A stretch of DNA of 64,000 bases. Origin: DASXMT01 sp963812965. GTDB taxonomy: Bacteria; Actinomycetota; Acidimicrobiia; Acidimicrobiales; RAAP-2. Positions 23,766 to 32,491 of the stretch are shown piece after piece. Location of the stretch: positions 124,001 to 188,000 of the forward strand of contig CAWEXG010000010.1 of assembly GCA_963812965.1 (NCBI GenBank), in the 5' to 3' direction. The notes under the pieces were generated by a model. That model searched no databases. It saw only the letters and a program-made list of their open reading frames with translations, and was not told the DNA's origin. A program made the translations under genes and the position numbers. Positions within the stretch are counted from its first letter, which is position 1. Every line of letters starts with the position of its first letter.

Positions 23766-24437
23766 ATGATGACAGGCATGGGAGAAGACCGTGATGAAGT
23801 CCAGCCGGTACTGACGATCACGTCGAAGGCGCGGGACACCATCAGAGAGGTCCTGGCGCAAGAGGAAGACTCCGGCTCTTTGGCCTTGTGGTTGGAGATC
23901 GCCGGGGCTCACGACGGGGCTTACCGCTACGACATGTACTTTCAGGCGCTCGCCGAGGCCGGCAGCGGCGATGTCGTGCAGCACGACGACGATCTTCCGG
24001 TGGTGATCCCGAGCGAGAGCGTCGCCCGTCTACAGGGGGCCAAGCTCGATTTCGTCGCCGACGACGGGGGCGAGGGTGGTCTCGTGGTGGTCAACCCGAA
24101 CACGCCGCCGTCCCGAGCCGAGCAGGGCCTGTCACCGGTCGAGCCCACGGCCGACCTCTCGAACCCACTGGCCCAGCAGGTAGTGGCAGCCCTCGAACGG
24201 CAGGTCAACCCCAGTATCGCTGCGCACGGAGGTCGTGCCGACCTGGTGGGAGTGGAAGGAACGGTCGTCTACCTCCGTCTCAGTGGAGGGTGTCAGGGGT
24301 GTGGGATGGCCAAGGCGACGCTGTCACAGGGCATCGAGGTCATCTTGCGGGAGGCCATACCGGAGATCACCGACATCGTCGACGTGACCGATCATGCCGA
24401 CGGCGCCAACCCGTACTTCGAGCCCGCCAACGGCTGA
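23766..24437 (+). CDS. nfuA: NfuA-like Fe-S cluster carrier
   Basis: 223 residues in two domains. The N-terminal half (LTITSKARDTIREVLAQEEDSGSLALWLEIAG...YDMYF) is a degenerate A-type (IscA/HesB) fold without its cysteines. The C-terminal NifU domain has LAQQVVAALERQVNPSIAAHGG and the cluster motif GGCQGCGMAKATLSQGIE, whose CxxC binds a 4Fe-4S cluster in a dimer. Delivers clusters to apo-proteins. ATG 23766, 23769 and 23778 are all possible starts; 23778 would widen the gap to the divergent gene. Confidence 0.87.
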   Translation: MMTGMGEDRDEVQPVLTITSKARDTIREVLAQEEDSGSLALWLEIAGAHDGAYRYDMYFQALAEAGSGDVVQHDDDLPVVIPSESVARLQGAKLDFVADDGGEGGLVVVNPNTPPSRAEQGLSPVEPTADLSNPLAQQVVAALERQVNPSIAAHGGRADLVGVEGTVVYLRLSGGCQGCGMAKATLSQGIEVILREAIPEITDIVDVTDHADGANPYFEPANG

Positions 24438-24547
24438 TCCAGTCGCCTGCACGGGTCTCCGGCGTTCTCGCTGAGGCCGGAGCCGGGACTGGGTGACCGG
24501 CCCACGATCGAGCCTGTCAACCGGCTGCCACGAGTAGATTTACCTGA

Positions 24548-25768
24548 ATGCTGCGCTTCCTGACCGCCGGAGAGTCTCACGGCCGCGCCCTCGTCGTCAT
24601 CGTGGAGGGGCTGCCGGCCGGTCTCCTGGTGACCGCCGAGGACATCCAGAACGGCCTGTCCCGTCGCCGGCTCGGCTACGGCCGCGGTCCGAGGATGCGT
24701 TTCGAGGCCGACGAGGTGACGTTGATCGGTGGTGTCCGGCACGGTCGGACCATCGGTGCACCGGTGGCCATCGAGATCGCCAACACCGAGTGGCCCAAGT
24801 GGGAAGTGGAGATGTCGCCGGCGCCCGGGCTGCCGTCGAAGATCCTCACCCAGCCCCGACCCGGTCACGCCGACCTCTCCGGCATGCTCAAGTACGGGTT
24901 GGAAGACGCTCGTGATGTGCTCGAACGGGCTTCGGCCCGGGAGACGGCGGCCCGGGTGGCGGCAGGGACGCTGGCCAAGCTGCTGTTGTGGCAGATCGGC
25001 GTCGACATCCTCAGCCACATCGTGCAGCTGGGGGAGGCCAAGAACGAGTCCGGGATCCTGCCGGCGATGAGCGATCTGCCTCAGATCGACGAGTCGCCGG
25101 TACGGTCGTTCGACCCCGACGCCGAAGCGCGCATGGTGGCCGAGGTGAAGGCTGCAGCCAAGGACGGCGACTCACTGGGCGGTGTGGCCGAGGTGGTGGC
25201 ATACGGCGTTCCTGTCGGCCTGGGAAGCCATGTGCAGTGGGATCGTAAGCTCGACGCCCTGCTGGCACAGGCCCTCATGAGTATCCAGGCGATCAAGGCC
25301 GTGGAGCTGGGCGAAGGTCTGGCTCTCCCCGGGTTGCGCGGTTCGGAGGCCCACGACGCCATCCGTGTGGCCGGCGAGGCAGAGCCCGGTGCGCAGCTCG
25401 GCGGGGGCTACATGCGGGACACCCATCGGGCCGGCGGCATCGAAGGGGGCATCTCCACCGGATCGCCCATCGTCGCCCGCGTCTCGATGAAGCCCTTGGC
25501 CACGCTCAACCGTCCATCTCTCCAGACCGTGGACGTGGTCACCAAGGAGTCGACGGTGTCCTTCAAGGAGCGCACCGACGTCACCGCCGTGCCGGCCATG
25601 GGCGTGGTGGCTGAGACCATGACTGCCCTCGTGCTGGCATCGGAGGCCCTCCGGAAGTTCGGCGGTGACTCGGTGGCCGAGTTCACCCGGAACCGCACCG
25701 CCTACCTGGCCTCGCTGGGCGAGACTCCCTCCGCGGCGTCCCTGTCCGGTGCAGGACAAGATGCCTGA
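24548..25768 (+). CDS. aroC: chorismate synthase
   Basis: Converts 5-enolpyruvylshikimate-3-phosphate to chorismate using reduced FMN. 406 residues, normal actinobacterial length. Signatures: FLTAGESHG (residues 4-12), RRRLGYGRGPRMRFEADEV, and PGHADLSGMLKYG, then RASARETAARVAAG. The C-terminal VPAMGVVAETMTALVLASEAL is typical. First gene of an aroC-aroK-aroB-aroQ operon; its stop overlaps aroK by eight bases. The 110 bp upstream probably hold the operon promoter, not identified. Confidence 0.97.
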   Translation: MLRFLTAGESHGRALVVIVEGLPAGLLVTAEDIQNGLSRRRLGYGRGPRMRFEADEVTLIGGVRHGRTIGAPVAIEIANTEWPKWEVEMSPAPGLPSKILTQPRPGHADLSGMLKYGLEDARDVLERASARETAARVAAGTLAKLLLWQIGVDILSHIVQLGEAKNESGILPAMSDLPQIDESPVRSFDPDAEARMVAEVKAAAKDGDSLGGVAEVVAYGVPVGLGSHVQWDRKLDALLAQALMSIQAIKAVELGEGLALPGLRGSEAHDAIRVAGEAEPGAQLGGGYMRDTHRAGGIEGGISTGSPIVARVSMKPLATLNRPSLQTVDVVTKESTVSFKERTDVTAVPAMGVVAETMTALVLASEALRKFGGDSVAEFTRNRTAYLASLGETPSAASLSGAGQDA

Positions 25769-26333
25769 CCGGCTCCTGCTGGTCGGCATGATGGGGGCGG
25801 GGAAGACCACCGTCGGCCGACTGGTTGCCGACCGGCTGGGCTGGTCGTACCTCGACTCCGACGTCGAGGTGACTCGGATGACCGGCCGCAGCGTGCCGGA
25901 GGTCTTTGCGAAGGACGGCGAAGCGGCGTTCCGAGCGGCAGAGACCGAGGCGTTGATTGCGGCGGTGGCCGGTGTCGATCCGGTGGTCGTGGCGGTGGCC
26001 GGTGGAGCGGTGTTGTCCGAGCAGAACCGAGCGCTGCTCACCCGGTCGGGAACGGTGGTGTGGCTGCGAGCCAGGACCGAGACGTTGGCAGCACGGGTGG
26101 GTGACGGAGCCGGCCGGCCGTTGCTCGGTGCCGATCCTGCCGCTGCCCTGACCGCGCTCTACGCCGTTCGGGAGCCGTTGTACGACACGGTGGCATCGAC
26201 GACGGTGGACGTGGACGGCTTGCAGCCCGAGGAAGTGGCTGACCAGCTGGTGGCTGCCGTGCGACGCGCGACAGGTACCACGGCCACAACGGCCACGGCC
26301 GGAAACGGTGTGCCCCAGGAGAGCGAACGGTGA
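25761..26333 (+). CDS. aroK: shikimate kinase
   Basis: Phosphorylates shikimate with ATP. 190 residues. Walker A is GMMGAGKTTVG near residue 9; the shikimate-binding D-x-D is LDSDVEV, followed by EAAFRAAE (the F-R-x-x-E motif) and the AVAGGAVL (GGG-like) loop. The lid region is GRPLLG. A Thr/Ala-rich tail follows. ATG 25761 lies inside the end of aroC; the stop overlaps aroB GTG. Start chosen because the P-loop is normally within ten residues of the N-terminus. Confidence 0.95.
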   Translation: MPDRLLLVGMMGAGKTTVGRLVADRLGWSYLDSDVEVTRMTGRSVPEVFAKDGEAAFRAAETEALIAAVAGVDPVVVAVAGGAVLSEQNRALLTRSGTVVWLRARTETLAARVGDGAGRPLLGADPAAALTALYAVREPLYDTVASTTVDVDGLQPEEVADQLVAAVRRATGTTATTATAGNGVPQESER

Positions 26334-27412
26334 TCACTGTCCCGGTGGAGTTGGGCGAACGACGCTACGACGTCGTGGTGGGGAACGGCGCCCGAGGGCT
26401 GCTGGCCGAGACGGTGTCGTCGGTCGTTCCCACTGCGGCTCGAGCTGCAGTGGTCACCCAGGCGGAGATCCCGGTGGCCGTCGACCCCGGCATGGCATCC
26501 GAGGTGTTCTTGGTCCCGGACGGGGAAGCAGCCAAGTCGCTGTCCGTCATCGAGCGGCTGTGTCGGGAGTTCACCCAGATGGGGCTGGCCCGGGGTGACG
26601 TCGTGGTGGCCGTCGGCGGTGGAGTGGTGACCGATGTGGCCGGGTTCGCCGCCGCCGCCTATCACCGGGGTACTGCCTACGTGAACGTGGCCACCTCGTT
26701 GCTGGGCCAGGTCGACGCAGCCATCGGGGGCAAGACCGCCGTGAACATTCCCGAGGGGAAGAACCTGGTCGGTGCGTTCTGGCAGCCCGCCGCCGTGTTC
26801 TGCGACACCGAGGTCCTGGACACGCTGCCCAGCCGAGAGTGGGCATGCGGCCGCGGGGAGATGGCCAAGTACGCGTTCCTAGACGTTCCCAGTGGTGGCG
26901 AACCCGACGCCTCGCTGACCACCCTGCCGCTGGCGGAGCAAGTGGCCCGGTGCGTCCGGATCAAGGCCGAGGTGGTGATGGCGGATGAACGGGAGGGTGA
27001 TCGCCGGATGATCCTCAACTACGGCCACACCTTGGCCCACGCCCTCGAGGCGACGGCTTTTGGGACGGGACCGGGGTCGACGCCGGGGCCAACAGGAGAT
27101 CTGCGTCACGGTGAGGCGGTCGCCATCGGTCTGGTGTTCGCCGCCATGTTGGCCCGACGCCTGGGCCGGATCGACGACGAGCGGGTGGAGCTCCATCGAC
27201 GGGTGGTGGGAGCGTTCGATCTACGGGCCGATCTTCCTCAGGGGGCCGATCCGATCGAGCTGGTGTCCATCATGGGCCGGGACAAGAAGGCGCACCACGA
27301 CCTGACCTTCGTGCTCGACGGCCCACGAGGCGTGGAGCCAGTACGAGGAGTCGCCGAAGCCGACGTGCTGGCTACCCTTGCAGAGATGGCAGCGACGCCG
27401 AGGCGACCATGA
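26330..27412 (+). CDS. aroB: 3-dehydroquinate synthase
   Basis: NAD- and metal-dependent cyclisation of DAHP to 3-dehydroquinate. 360 residues. Landmarks: FLVPDGEAAKSL, AVGGGVVTDVAGFAAAAYHRG (NAD site), TSLLGQVDAAIGGKTAVNIPEGKNLVGAFWQP, the metal ligands E and H in RGEMAKYAFL and LNYGHTLAHALE, and DLRHGEAVAIG. GTG 26330 overlaps the aroK stop (GTGA) and its own stop overlaps aroQ, so the four aro genes are translationally coupled. Confidence 0.97.
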   Translation: MITVPVELGERRYDVVVGNGARGLLAETVSSVVPTAARAAVVTQAEIPVAVDPGMASEVFLVPDGEAAKSLSVIERLCREFTQMGLARGDVVVAVGGGVVTDVAGFAAAAYHRGTAYVNVATSLLGQVDAAIGGKTAVNIPEGKNLVGAFWQPAAVFCDTEVLDTLPSREWACGRGEMAKYAFLDVPSGGEPDASLTTLPLAEQVARCVRIKAEVVMADEREGDRRMILNYGHTLAHALEATAFGTGPGSTPGPTGDLRHGEAVAIGLVFAAMLARRLGRIDDERVELHRRVVGAFDLRADLPQGADPIELVSIMGRDKKAHHDLTFVLDGPRGVEPVRGVAEADVLATLAEMAATPRRP

Positions 27413-27912
27413 GCAACCCCAGTATGAGCGGCACCACCGTCAGCAACACGGCGCTGATCGTGCTCCTGTCCGGACCGAACCTCGACCTCCTGGGTGATCG
27501 GGAGCCGGAGATCTACGGGCACGACACCTTGGCCGACCACGTGGATGCTGCCACGAAGGCCGCGTCTGCTCTCGGGTACACGGTGGAGCACGAGCAGACC
27601 AACCACGAGGGCGAGCTGGTCGAGGCTGTCCACCGGTCCCGCGGCCGGGCGGCGGCGATCGTCGTCAACGCCGGGGCACTGACCCACACCTCGTGGTCGT
27701 TGCACGATGCGCTGGCAGCGTTCGACGGTGTCGTCGTGGAGCTGCACCTCTCCAACCCCGCCGCACGCGAGCCGTTCCGGCATACCTCGGTGATCGCCCC
27801 GGTGGCGAACGGGTGCATCGCCGGGTTCGGAGCTTTGGGCTATCCGCTGGCCGTCGAGGCCGTGCACCGACTGCTGACCGAGCGCGCCGAGGAGGACGGC
27901 GGAGAGCGATGA
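27409..27912 (+). CDS. aroQ: type II 3-dehydroquinate dehydratase
   Basis: Dehydrates 3-dehydroquinate to 3-dehydroshikimate. 167 residues. Signatures: LSGPNLDLLGDREPEIYG (catalytic lid Arg and Tyr), HEQTNHEGELVEAVH, VNAGALTHTSWSLHDAL, and ELHLSNPAAREPFRHTSV, with catalytic His. A ~18-residue N-terminal extension precedes the usual start, so translation may begin at a later codon. Overlaps aroB upstream and pepQ downstream by four bases. Confidence 0.95.
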   Translation: MSNPSMSGTTVSNTALIVLLSGPNLDLLGDREPEIYGHDTLADHVDAATKAASALGYTVEHEQTNHEGELVEAVHRSRGRAAAIVVNAGALTHTSWSLHDALAAFDGVVVELHLSNPAAREPFRHTSVIAPVANGCIAGFGALGYPLAVEAVHRLLTERAEEDGGER

Positions 27913-29087
27913 CCGTCCTGGAGGAGCCGATGGACGGACCGCCGGTTGCGCTTCTGCCGTCCCTTCCACCCCTCGACGTGTCCGGACGGCTGCCCCGTCT
28001 CCGGGCCCGCTTCGAGGAGGCGGGGATCGACGCGCTGCTGGTGACCACCGCTGCCAACATCCGGTGGCTGACCGGCTTCACCGGTTCGGCGGGGCTGCTG
28101 CTGGTGACGACCGACGAAGCCGTGCTCACCACCGACGGTCGGTATCGGACCCAGTCTGAAGAGCAGCTGGCGGTATCCGGTGTGGCCGACAGCGTGGATG
28201 TCGCCATCGGGGGGGTCCAGGCCCAACGGGAGGCGTTGGTGACGGCTGGTGGGGGAGCGGCACACGTCGGGCTGGAAGCGGACAACGTGACGTGGTCGGA
28301 CCAGCGTGCCTGGGTCGAGGCGCTGGGTTCGTCGACAGAGCTGGTGCCAACCCGCTCGCTGGTTGAGGTGCTCCGTCAGGTGAAGGACGCCGGTGAAGTG
28401 CTGCGCATGGAGCGGGCGGCGTCGATCGCTGACGACGCCCTGGCGTCGGTGGTGCCCCTCCTCGCCGGGGACGGAGCCGCTGGCGGCTCCAGAACGGTGA
28501 CCGAGACCGAGGTTGCTGCCGCACTCGATCACGCCATGCGGGTGCGTGGCGCTGAAGACAGCGCGTTCGAGACGATCGTGGCGTCCGGACCGAACTCGGC
28601 CAAGCCTCACGCTCGGCCCAGCGATCGTCGTCTCCTGCCCGGTGACCCGGTGGTGATCGACTTCGGCGCCATCTACGACGGCTACCGCTCGGACATGACC
28701 CGGACGTTCTGTGTGGGTGGTGAACCGGTCGGGGAGCTTGCCCGGATCTTCTCGGTGGTGGCAGCGAGCCAACGGGCAGGAGTGGCGGCGGTGGGCCCTG
28801 GCGTGGTGGCTGGGGAGGTCGACCGGGTGTGCCGGGAGGTGATCGCCGCTGCCGGTTGGGCAGATCGCTTCGAGCACGGGACCGGCCATGGCGTCGGGCT
28901 CGACATCCACGAAGCGCCATCGGTGGGCCCGGGGTCAACTGCTATTCTCGGACCTGGCGTCGTCGCCACCGTAGAGCCCGGGGTCTACCTGGCGGGTGTG
29001 GGTGGGGTCAGGATCGAGGACACCCTCGTCGTGACCGAGGATGGCAGCCGTCCGCTCACCATGTTCCCGAAGGATGTCTCTGTCTGA
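27909..29087 (+). CDS. pepQ: M24-family Xaa-Pro aminopeptidase/dipeptidase
   Basis: 392 residues from ATG 27909, which overlaps the aroQ stop as ATGA. Creatinase-type N-domain (LLVTTAANIRWLTGFTGSAG) and pita-bread catalytic domain with the dinuclear metal ligands: VIDFGAIYDGYRSDMTRTF (two Asp), GTGHGVGLDIHE (His), VEPGVYL (Glu) and VRIEDTLVVT (Glu). Cleaves peptide bonds next to proline. The pepQ-efp-nusB order after aroQ is a common bacterial arrangement. Confidence 0.93.
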   Translation: MTVLEEPMDGPPVALLPSLPPLDVSGRLPRLRARFEEAGIDALLVTTAANIRWLTGFTGSAGLLLVTTDEAVLTTDGRYRTQSEEQLAVSGVADSVDVAIGGVQAQREALVTAGGGAAHVGLEADNVTWSDQRAWVEALGSSTELVPTRSLVEVLRQVKDAGEVLRMERAASIADDALASVVPLLAGDGAAGGSRTVTETEVAAALDHAMRVRGAEDSAFETIVASGPNSAKPHARPSDRRLLPGDPVVIDFGAIYDGYRSDMTRTFCVGGEPVGELARIFSVVAASQRAGVAAVGPGVVAGEVDRVCREVIAAAGWADRFEHGTGHGVGLDIHEAPSVGPGSTAILGPGVVATVEPGVYLAGVGGVRIEDTLVVTEDGSRPLTMFPKDVSV

Positions 29088-29647
29088 TGGCTGTTTCCAC
29101 CAACGACCTGCGTAACGGAATGACGATCAACCTGTCCGAGGGGCTGTTCTCGGTGGTGGAGTTCCAGCATGTGAAGCCGGGCAAGGGGGGTGCCTTCGTC
29201 CGGACCAAGCTCAAGAACGTGCGCTCGGGGGCGGTGATCGAGCGCACCTACCGTGCCGACGAGAAGCTCGACCAGGCCATCATCGACAAGCGGGAGATGC
29301 AGTTCCTCTATCGAGACGGTTCCGACTATGTGTTCATGGACACCACGTCCTACGAGCAGCTTCAGGTCCCGTCCCAGCTCCTGGGTGACGCTGCCAACTA
29401 CTTGAAGGAGGGGGACGATGCCGTGCTGCAGTTCTTCGGGACCGAGATCGTCGGTGTGGACCTCCCCGCAGCGGTCGAGCTGACCGTGGCGGAGACCGAG
29501 CCTGGCGTCCAAGGCGACCGTGTGTCCGGGGCTCGCAAGCCGGCGACGTTGGAGACCGGGCTGACGTTGCAGGTCCCGCTCTTCGTCAACCCCGGCGAGA
29601 AGATCAAGGTCGACACCCGCACCGGCGAGTACCTGACCCGAGCCTGA
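29087..29647 (+). CDS. efp: elongation factor P
   Basis: Relieves ribosome stalling at polyproline. 186 residues in the three-barrel arrangement: N-terminal KOW-like domain (AVSTNDLRNGMTINL...EFQHVKPGKGGAFVRTKLKN), middle domain, and the C-terminal signature ATLETGLTLQVPLFVNPGEKIKVDTRTGEYLTRA. The tip loop is KPGKGG, with a lysine at the modified position. ATG 29087 overlaps the pepQ stop by one base (TGATG). Confidence 0.97.
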   Translation: MAVSTNDLRNGMTINLSEGLFSVVEFQHVKPGKGGAFVRTKLKNVRSGAVIERTYRADEKLDQAIIDKREMQFLYRDGSDYVFMDTTSYEQLQVPSQLLGDAANYLKEGDDAVLQFFGTEIVGVDLPAAVELTVAETEPGVQGDRVSGARKPATLETGLTLQVPLFVNPGEKIKVDTRTGEYLTRA

Positions 29648-29699
29648 GCACCGGGCCGGCTCCTGGGCCTGTCTCGCCCGAGCCGCCGAGCGCACCATC

Positions 29700-30095
29700 A
29701 TGGACCCAGCCCCTCGCCACCAGGCCCGAGAACGAGCCCTCTCGCTGCTGTACGAAGCGGAGATGAAGGGTGAGTCGCCGTCGGCGGTGCTCGAAGCGCT
29801 CGCCGTCGCCCCCGACGACTTCACCGTGGCCTTGATCGGCGTGGTGGAAGAGCGGCAGGCAGAGATCGATGCCCTGGTGGGTGAGGCTGCCATCGACTGG
29901 GACGTGGATCGTATGGCGATCGTCGACCGCAACGTACTGCGGTTGGCCGTGGCCGAGCTCCTGGCCTTTCCCGATGTGCCTACGGCGGTGTCCCTCAACG
30001 AAGCAGTGGAGCTCGCATCGGGCTACTCGACCGACGAGTCGGGGCGGTTCGTGAACGGGATCCTGGCCACGCTGGCGGCTCGACTGCGAGAGTAG
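29700..30095 (+). CDS. nusB: transcription antitermination factor NusB
   Basis: 131 residues, all-helical NusB fold: RHQARERALSLLYEAEM at the N-terminus, MAIVDRNVLRLAVAELLAFPDVPTAVSLNEAVELASGYSTDESGRFVNGILATLA at the C-terminus, the family signature. Binds boxA RNA with NusE (S10) in rRNA antitermination. Last gene of the aro-pepQ-efp operon, 52 bp after efp. Confidence 0.95.
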   Translation: MDPAPRHQARERALSLLYEAEMKGESPSAVLEALAVAPDDFTVALIGVVEERQAEIDALVGEAAIDWDVDRMAIVDRNVLRLAVAELLAFPDVPTAVSLNEAVELASGYSTDESGRFVNGILATLAARLRE

Positions 30096-30238
30096 AAGGC
30101 TTGGCGGACAGGGGGAGACGATTACTGCGGCCGTTGGCCGTCTAATGTTTCATGTTCGGGGAAGGGTCGCGCTCGTTGGCGGGCACGTCTAGTCACCTAG
30201 ATGTTGACGAAGAGAAGAACACGAGGGGGCGGCACACG

Positions 30239-31793
30239 GTGTCCACGACGCCATACGACGGCCAAGGGATCGGACCCGCGTCGGGTCCGATCGATGTTGA
30301 GACGAGGCCCGGACGGCTCGGGCTCGATCCCCAGCTCCAGCGACTGGCTGTGGTTGTCGTTCTTGGGGCGATCATGTCGATCCTTGACACCACCATCGTC
30401 AACGTGGCCATCGACACTCTGGCCAAGGCCTTCGACTCGCCGCTCTCCACCATTCAGTGGGTGAGCACGGGCTACCTCTTGGCTCTGGCCATGGTCATCC
30501 CGCTCACCGGCTGGGCGGTGGAGCGGTTCGGTTCCAAGAAGATGTGGATCATGTCGTTGACCATCTTCTTGCTCGGCTCGGCACTGTCGGGGGCCGCGTG
30601 GTCGGCCGAGAGCCTCATCGCCTTCCGAATCCTCCAGGGCGTGGGGGGTGGCATGATCATGCCGATCGGCCAAAGCATCCTGGCCGATGCGGCCGGCCCA
30701 CAGCGCATGGGCCGAGTGATGAGCCTGCTGGGTGTGCCCATGCTGCTCGGACCGGTGCTCGGACCGGTGATCGGCGGGCTGATCATCGACTCGTTCACGT
30801 GGCGGTGGATCTTCTACGTCAACATCCCGATCGGGATCGTGGCCATCATCATGGCGATTCGCGTCCTTCCCACTCACGAGCGATCTCACGAGCATCATCG
30901 CCTGGATACGGTGGGGCTCCTTCTGCTCTCTCCTGGTCTGGCGTTGTTGGTGTACGGGCTGTCCGAGGCCGGCCAGGGTTCTGATCTGAGCGTTTTTCTT
31001 CCCGTGGCGGTAGGAGCGGTGCTCGTTGTCGCCTTCGTGCTCCATGCCTTGCGGGCCAAGATCATGCCGCTGATCGAGGTGGCCCTGTTCCGGGACAGGA
31101 GCTTCACGGCGGCGGCCGTCACGACATTCTGTTTCGGTGCCGCGCTCTACGGTGCCATGCTCCTGCTCCCGCTCTACTACCAAGTGGTCCGGGGCGACGA
31201 GCGCGCTGAGCGCCGGTCTGCTGATGGCTCCTCAGGGCATCGGCGCAGCGCTGGTGATGCCGTTGGCCGGGAAGTTGACCGATCGGCTGGGCGCCGGGAG
31301 GATCGTTCCCGCCGGGCTGATCGTGGCCATGCTCGGGACCCTCGTCTATACCCAGTTGAGCGCGGACACCTCGTACGCGGTGCTGGCCATCTCGCTGTTC
31401 GTCCGGGGGATCGGCTTCGGCTTCGTGATGATGCCGGCCATCGCGGCGGCGTACGTGACCCTTGATCGCTCACAGGTGCCCAGAGCGTCGACGGCGATGA
31501 ACATCATGCAGCGGATCGGTGGTTCGGTGGGGACTGCCCTGGTGGCAGTGGTGCTGACCCAGCAGATCACCTCCCAGATCCACGGCTTCTCCGGTGGCCT
31601 CTCGGCCGCTTCGGAGGTCTCTCCCGAGATACGCCGACGCATTGCCGAGCCGTTGGCCACCGCGTTCGGGCACACCTTCTGGTGGGCCTTCGGGCTGACC
31701 GCCCTGGCTCTGATCCCGGGTGTGCTGTTGCCACGGGTCAGAGGGGTCAGAGGGACAGCCGCGCTCGATGAGGTCCAGACAGCCTTGGAGTGA
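30239..31793 (+). CDS. DHA2-family MFS multidrug efflux transporter, frameshifted in this sequence
   Basis: EmrB/QacA-type proton antiporter. Membrane segments begin at LAVVVVLGAIMSILDTTIVNVAI with motif D1 (LDTTIVNVA); motif C-like GVPMLLGPVLGPVIGG and LTGWAVERFGSKKMW (motif A) follow. The frame breaks near 31199 (after YYQVVRGDE) and continues LSAGLLMAPQGIGAALVMPLAGKLTDRLG in the next. About 518 residues joined, 14 segments expected. GTG 30239 is preferred to the upstream ATG 30152 because GAGGGGG (30224-30229) precedes it. The 143 bp before it include a small TCTAG-TCAC-CTAGA dyad. Confidence 0.85.
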
Positions 31794-31886
31794 CGGCGCC
31801 GTCGACCGCACGCACGCCGCCGCCGACCCGAGCATCCCGCGGCGCACACGCTGCGAGCCGGGTATAGTTCGAGTCTGACCGTGAAA

Positions 31887-31917
31887 CGGGTCCTGTGAGG
31901 CCCGAACGGACAGGAGG
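31887..31917 (+). promoter_or_regulatory. PyrR-binding loop overlapping the pyr operon ribosome site
   Basis: CGGGTC (31887-31892), hexaloop CTGTGA (31893-31898), GGCCCG (31899-31904): a six-pair stem with a loop fitting the CNGNGA consensus of PyrR-binding loops. The Shine-Dalgarno AGGAGG (31912-31917) begins eight bases later, and TCCTGT within the loop region could instead pair with ACAGGA of the ribosome site. PyrR bound here with UMP would hinder translation, as described for mycobacterial pyr leaders; the direction of control here is inferred. Confidence 0.7.
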
Positions 31918-31921
31918 AGCA

Positions 31922-32491
31922 GTGGCCGAACGCGAGCGCAGTCATACCCGCCCGAGAGGCTCTGTCTTCGTTCCCCGAGCCCAGGTGATGTCGGCAGCCG
32001 ACGTCCATCGGGCCATCACTCGCATGGCTCACGAGATCGCCGAGCGGAACAGCGGCCTCCACGGTCTGGTGCTGATCGGCCTGCAGACGGGGGGCGTGAC
32101 CATCGCCAACCGGCTGGCCGAGACGCTCGAGGAAGCCGAGGACGCCACCATCCCCGTGGGGACCTTGGACGTGGCCTTCTACCGGGACGACATCGGGCTC
32201 CGCCCGGTGCTCCCGGAAGCGGTGACCGATATCTCGTTCGACCTCACCGGTACCACGGTGGTCTTGGTCGACGACGTTCTCTTCACCGGCCGGACCATCC
32301 GGGCCGCGCTCAACGCGCTCGGGGAGTACGGGAGGGCGCAGGCGGTCCAGCTCGCCGTGATGGTCGACCGCGGTCACCGGGAGCTACCGATCCGGCCGGA
32401 CTACGTCGGGAAGAACCTCCCCACTCGGCGTGACGAGATGGTGGACGTCACCGAAGACGGCGTGGCACTTGGCGATGTGGTGTCTCGGTGA
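31922..32491 (+). CDS. pyrR: bifunctional pyr operon regulator / uracil phosphoribosyltransferase
   Basis: 189 residues. PRPP-binding signature TTVVLVDDVLFTGRTIRAAL; also ALGEYGR, VMVDRGHRELPIRPDYVGKNLPT, all characteristic of PyrR. Binds the pyr leader RNA when UMP is high and has weak UPRTase activity. GTG 31922 is chosen because AGGAGG is four bases upstream; an N-terminal extension of about 22 residues precedes the usual VMSAADVHRAITRMAHEI. Stop overlaps pyrB GTG. Confidence 0.94.
   Translation: MAERERSHTRPRGSVFVPRAQVMSAADVHRAITRMAHEIAERNSGLHGLVLIGLQTGGVTIANRLAETLEEAEDATIPVGTLDVAFYRDDIGLRPVLPEAVTDISFDLTGTTVVLVDDVLFTGRTIRAALNALGEYGRAQAVQLAVMVDRGHRELPIRPDYVGKNLPTRRDEMVDVTEDGVALGDVVSR

Noticed and set aside
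25172..26041. Long minus-strand frame opposite aroC/aroK
   Set aside because: No family features, and the plus strand is fully explained by two overlapping aro genes.
30201..30464. Small upstream frame (MLTKRRTRGGG...) before the MFS gene
   Set aside because: Arg-rich, overlaps the transporter in another frame, and no family features; at most an untested leader peptide.
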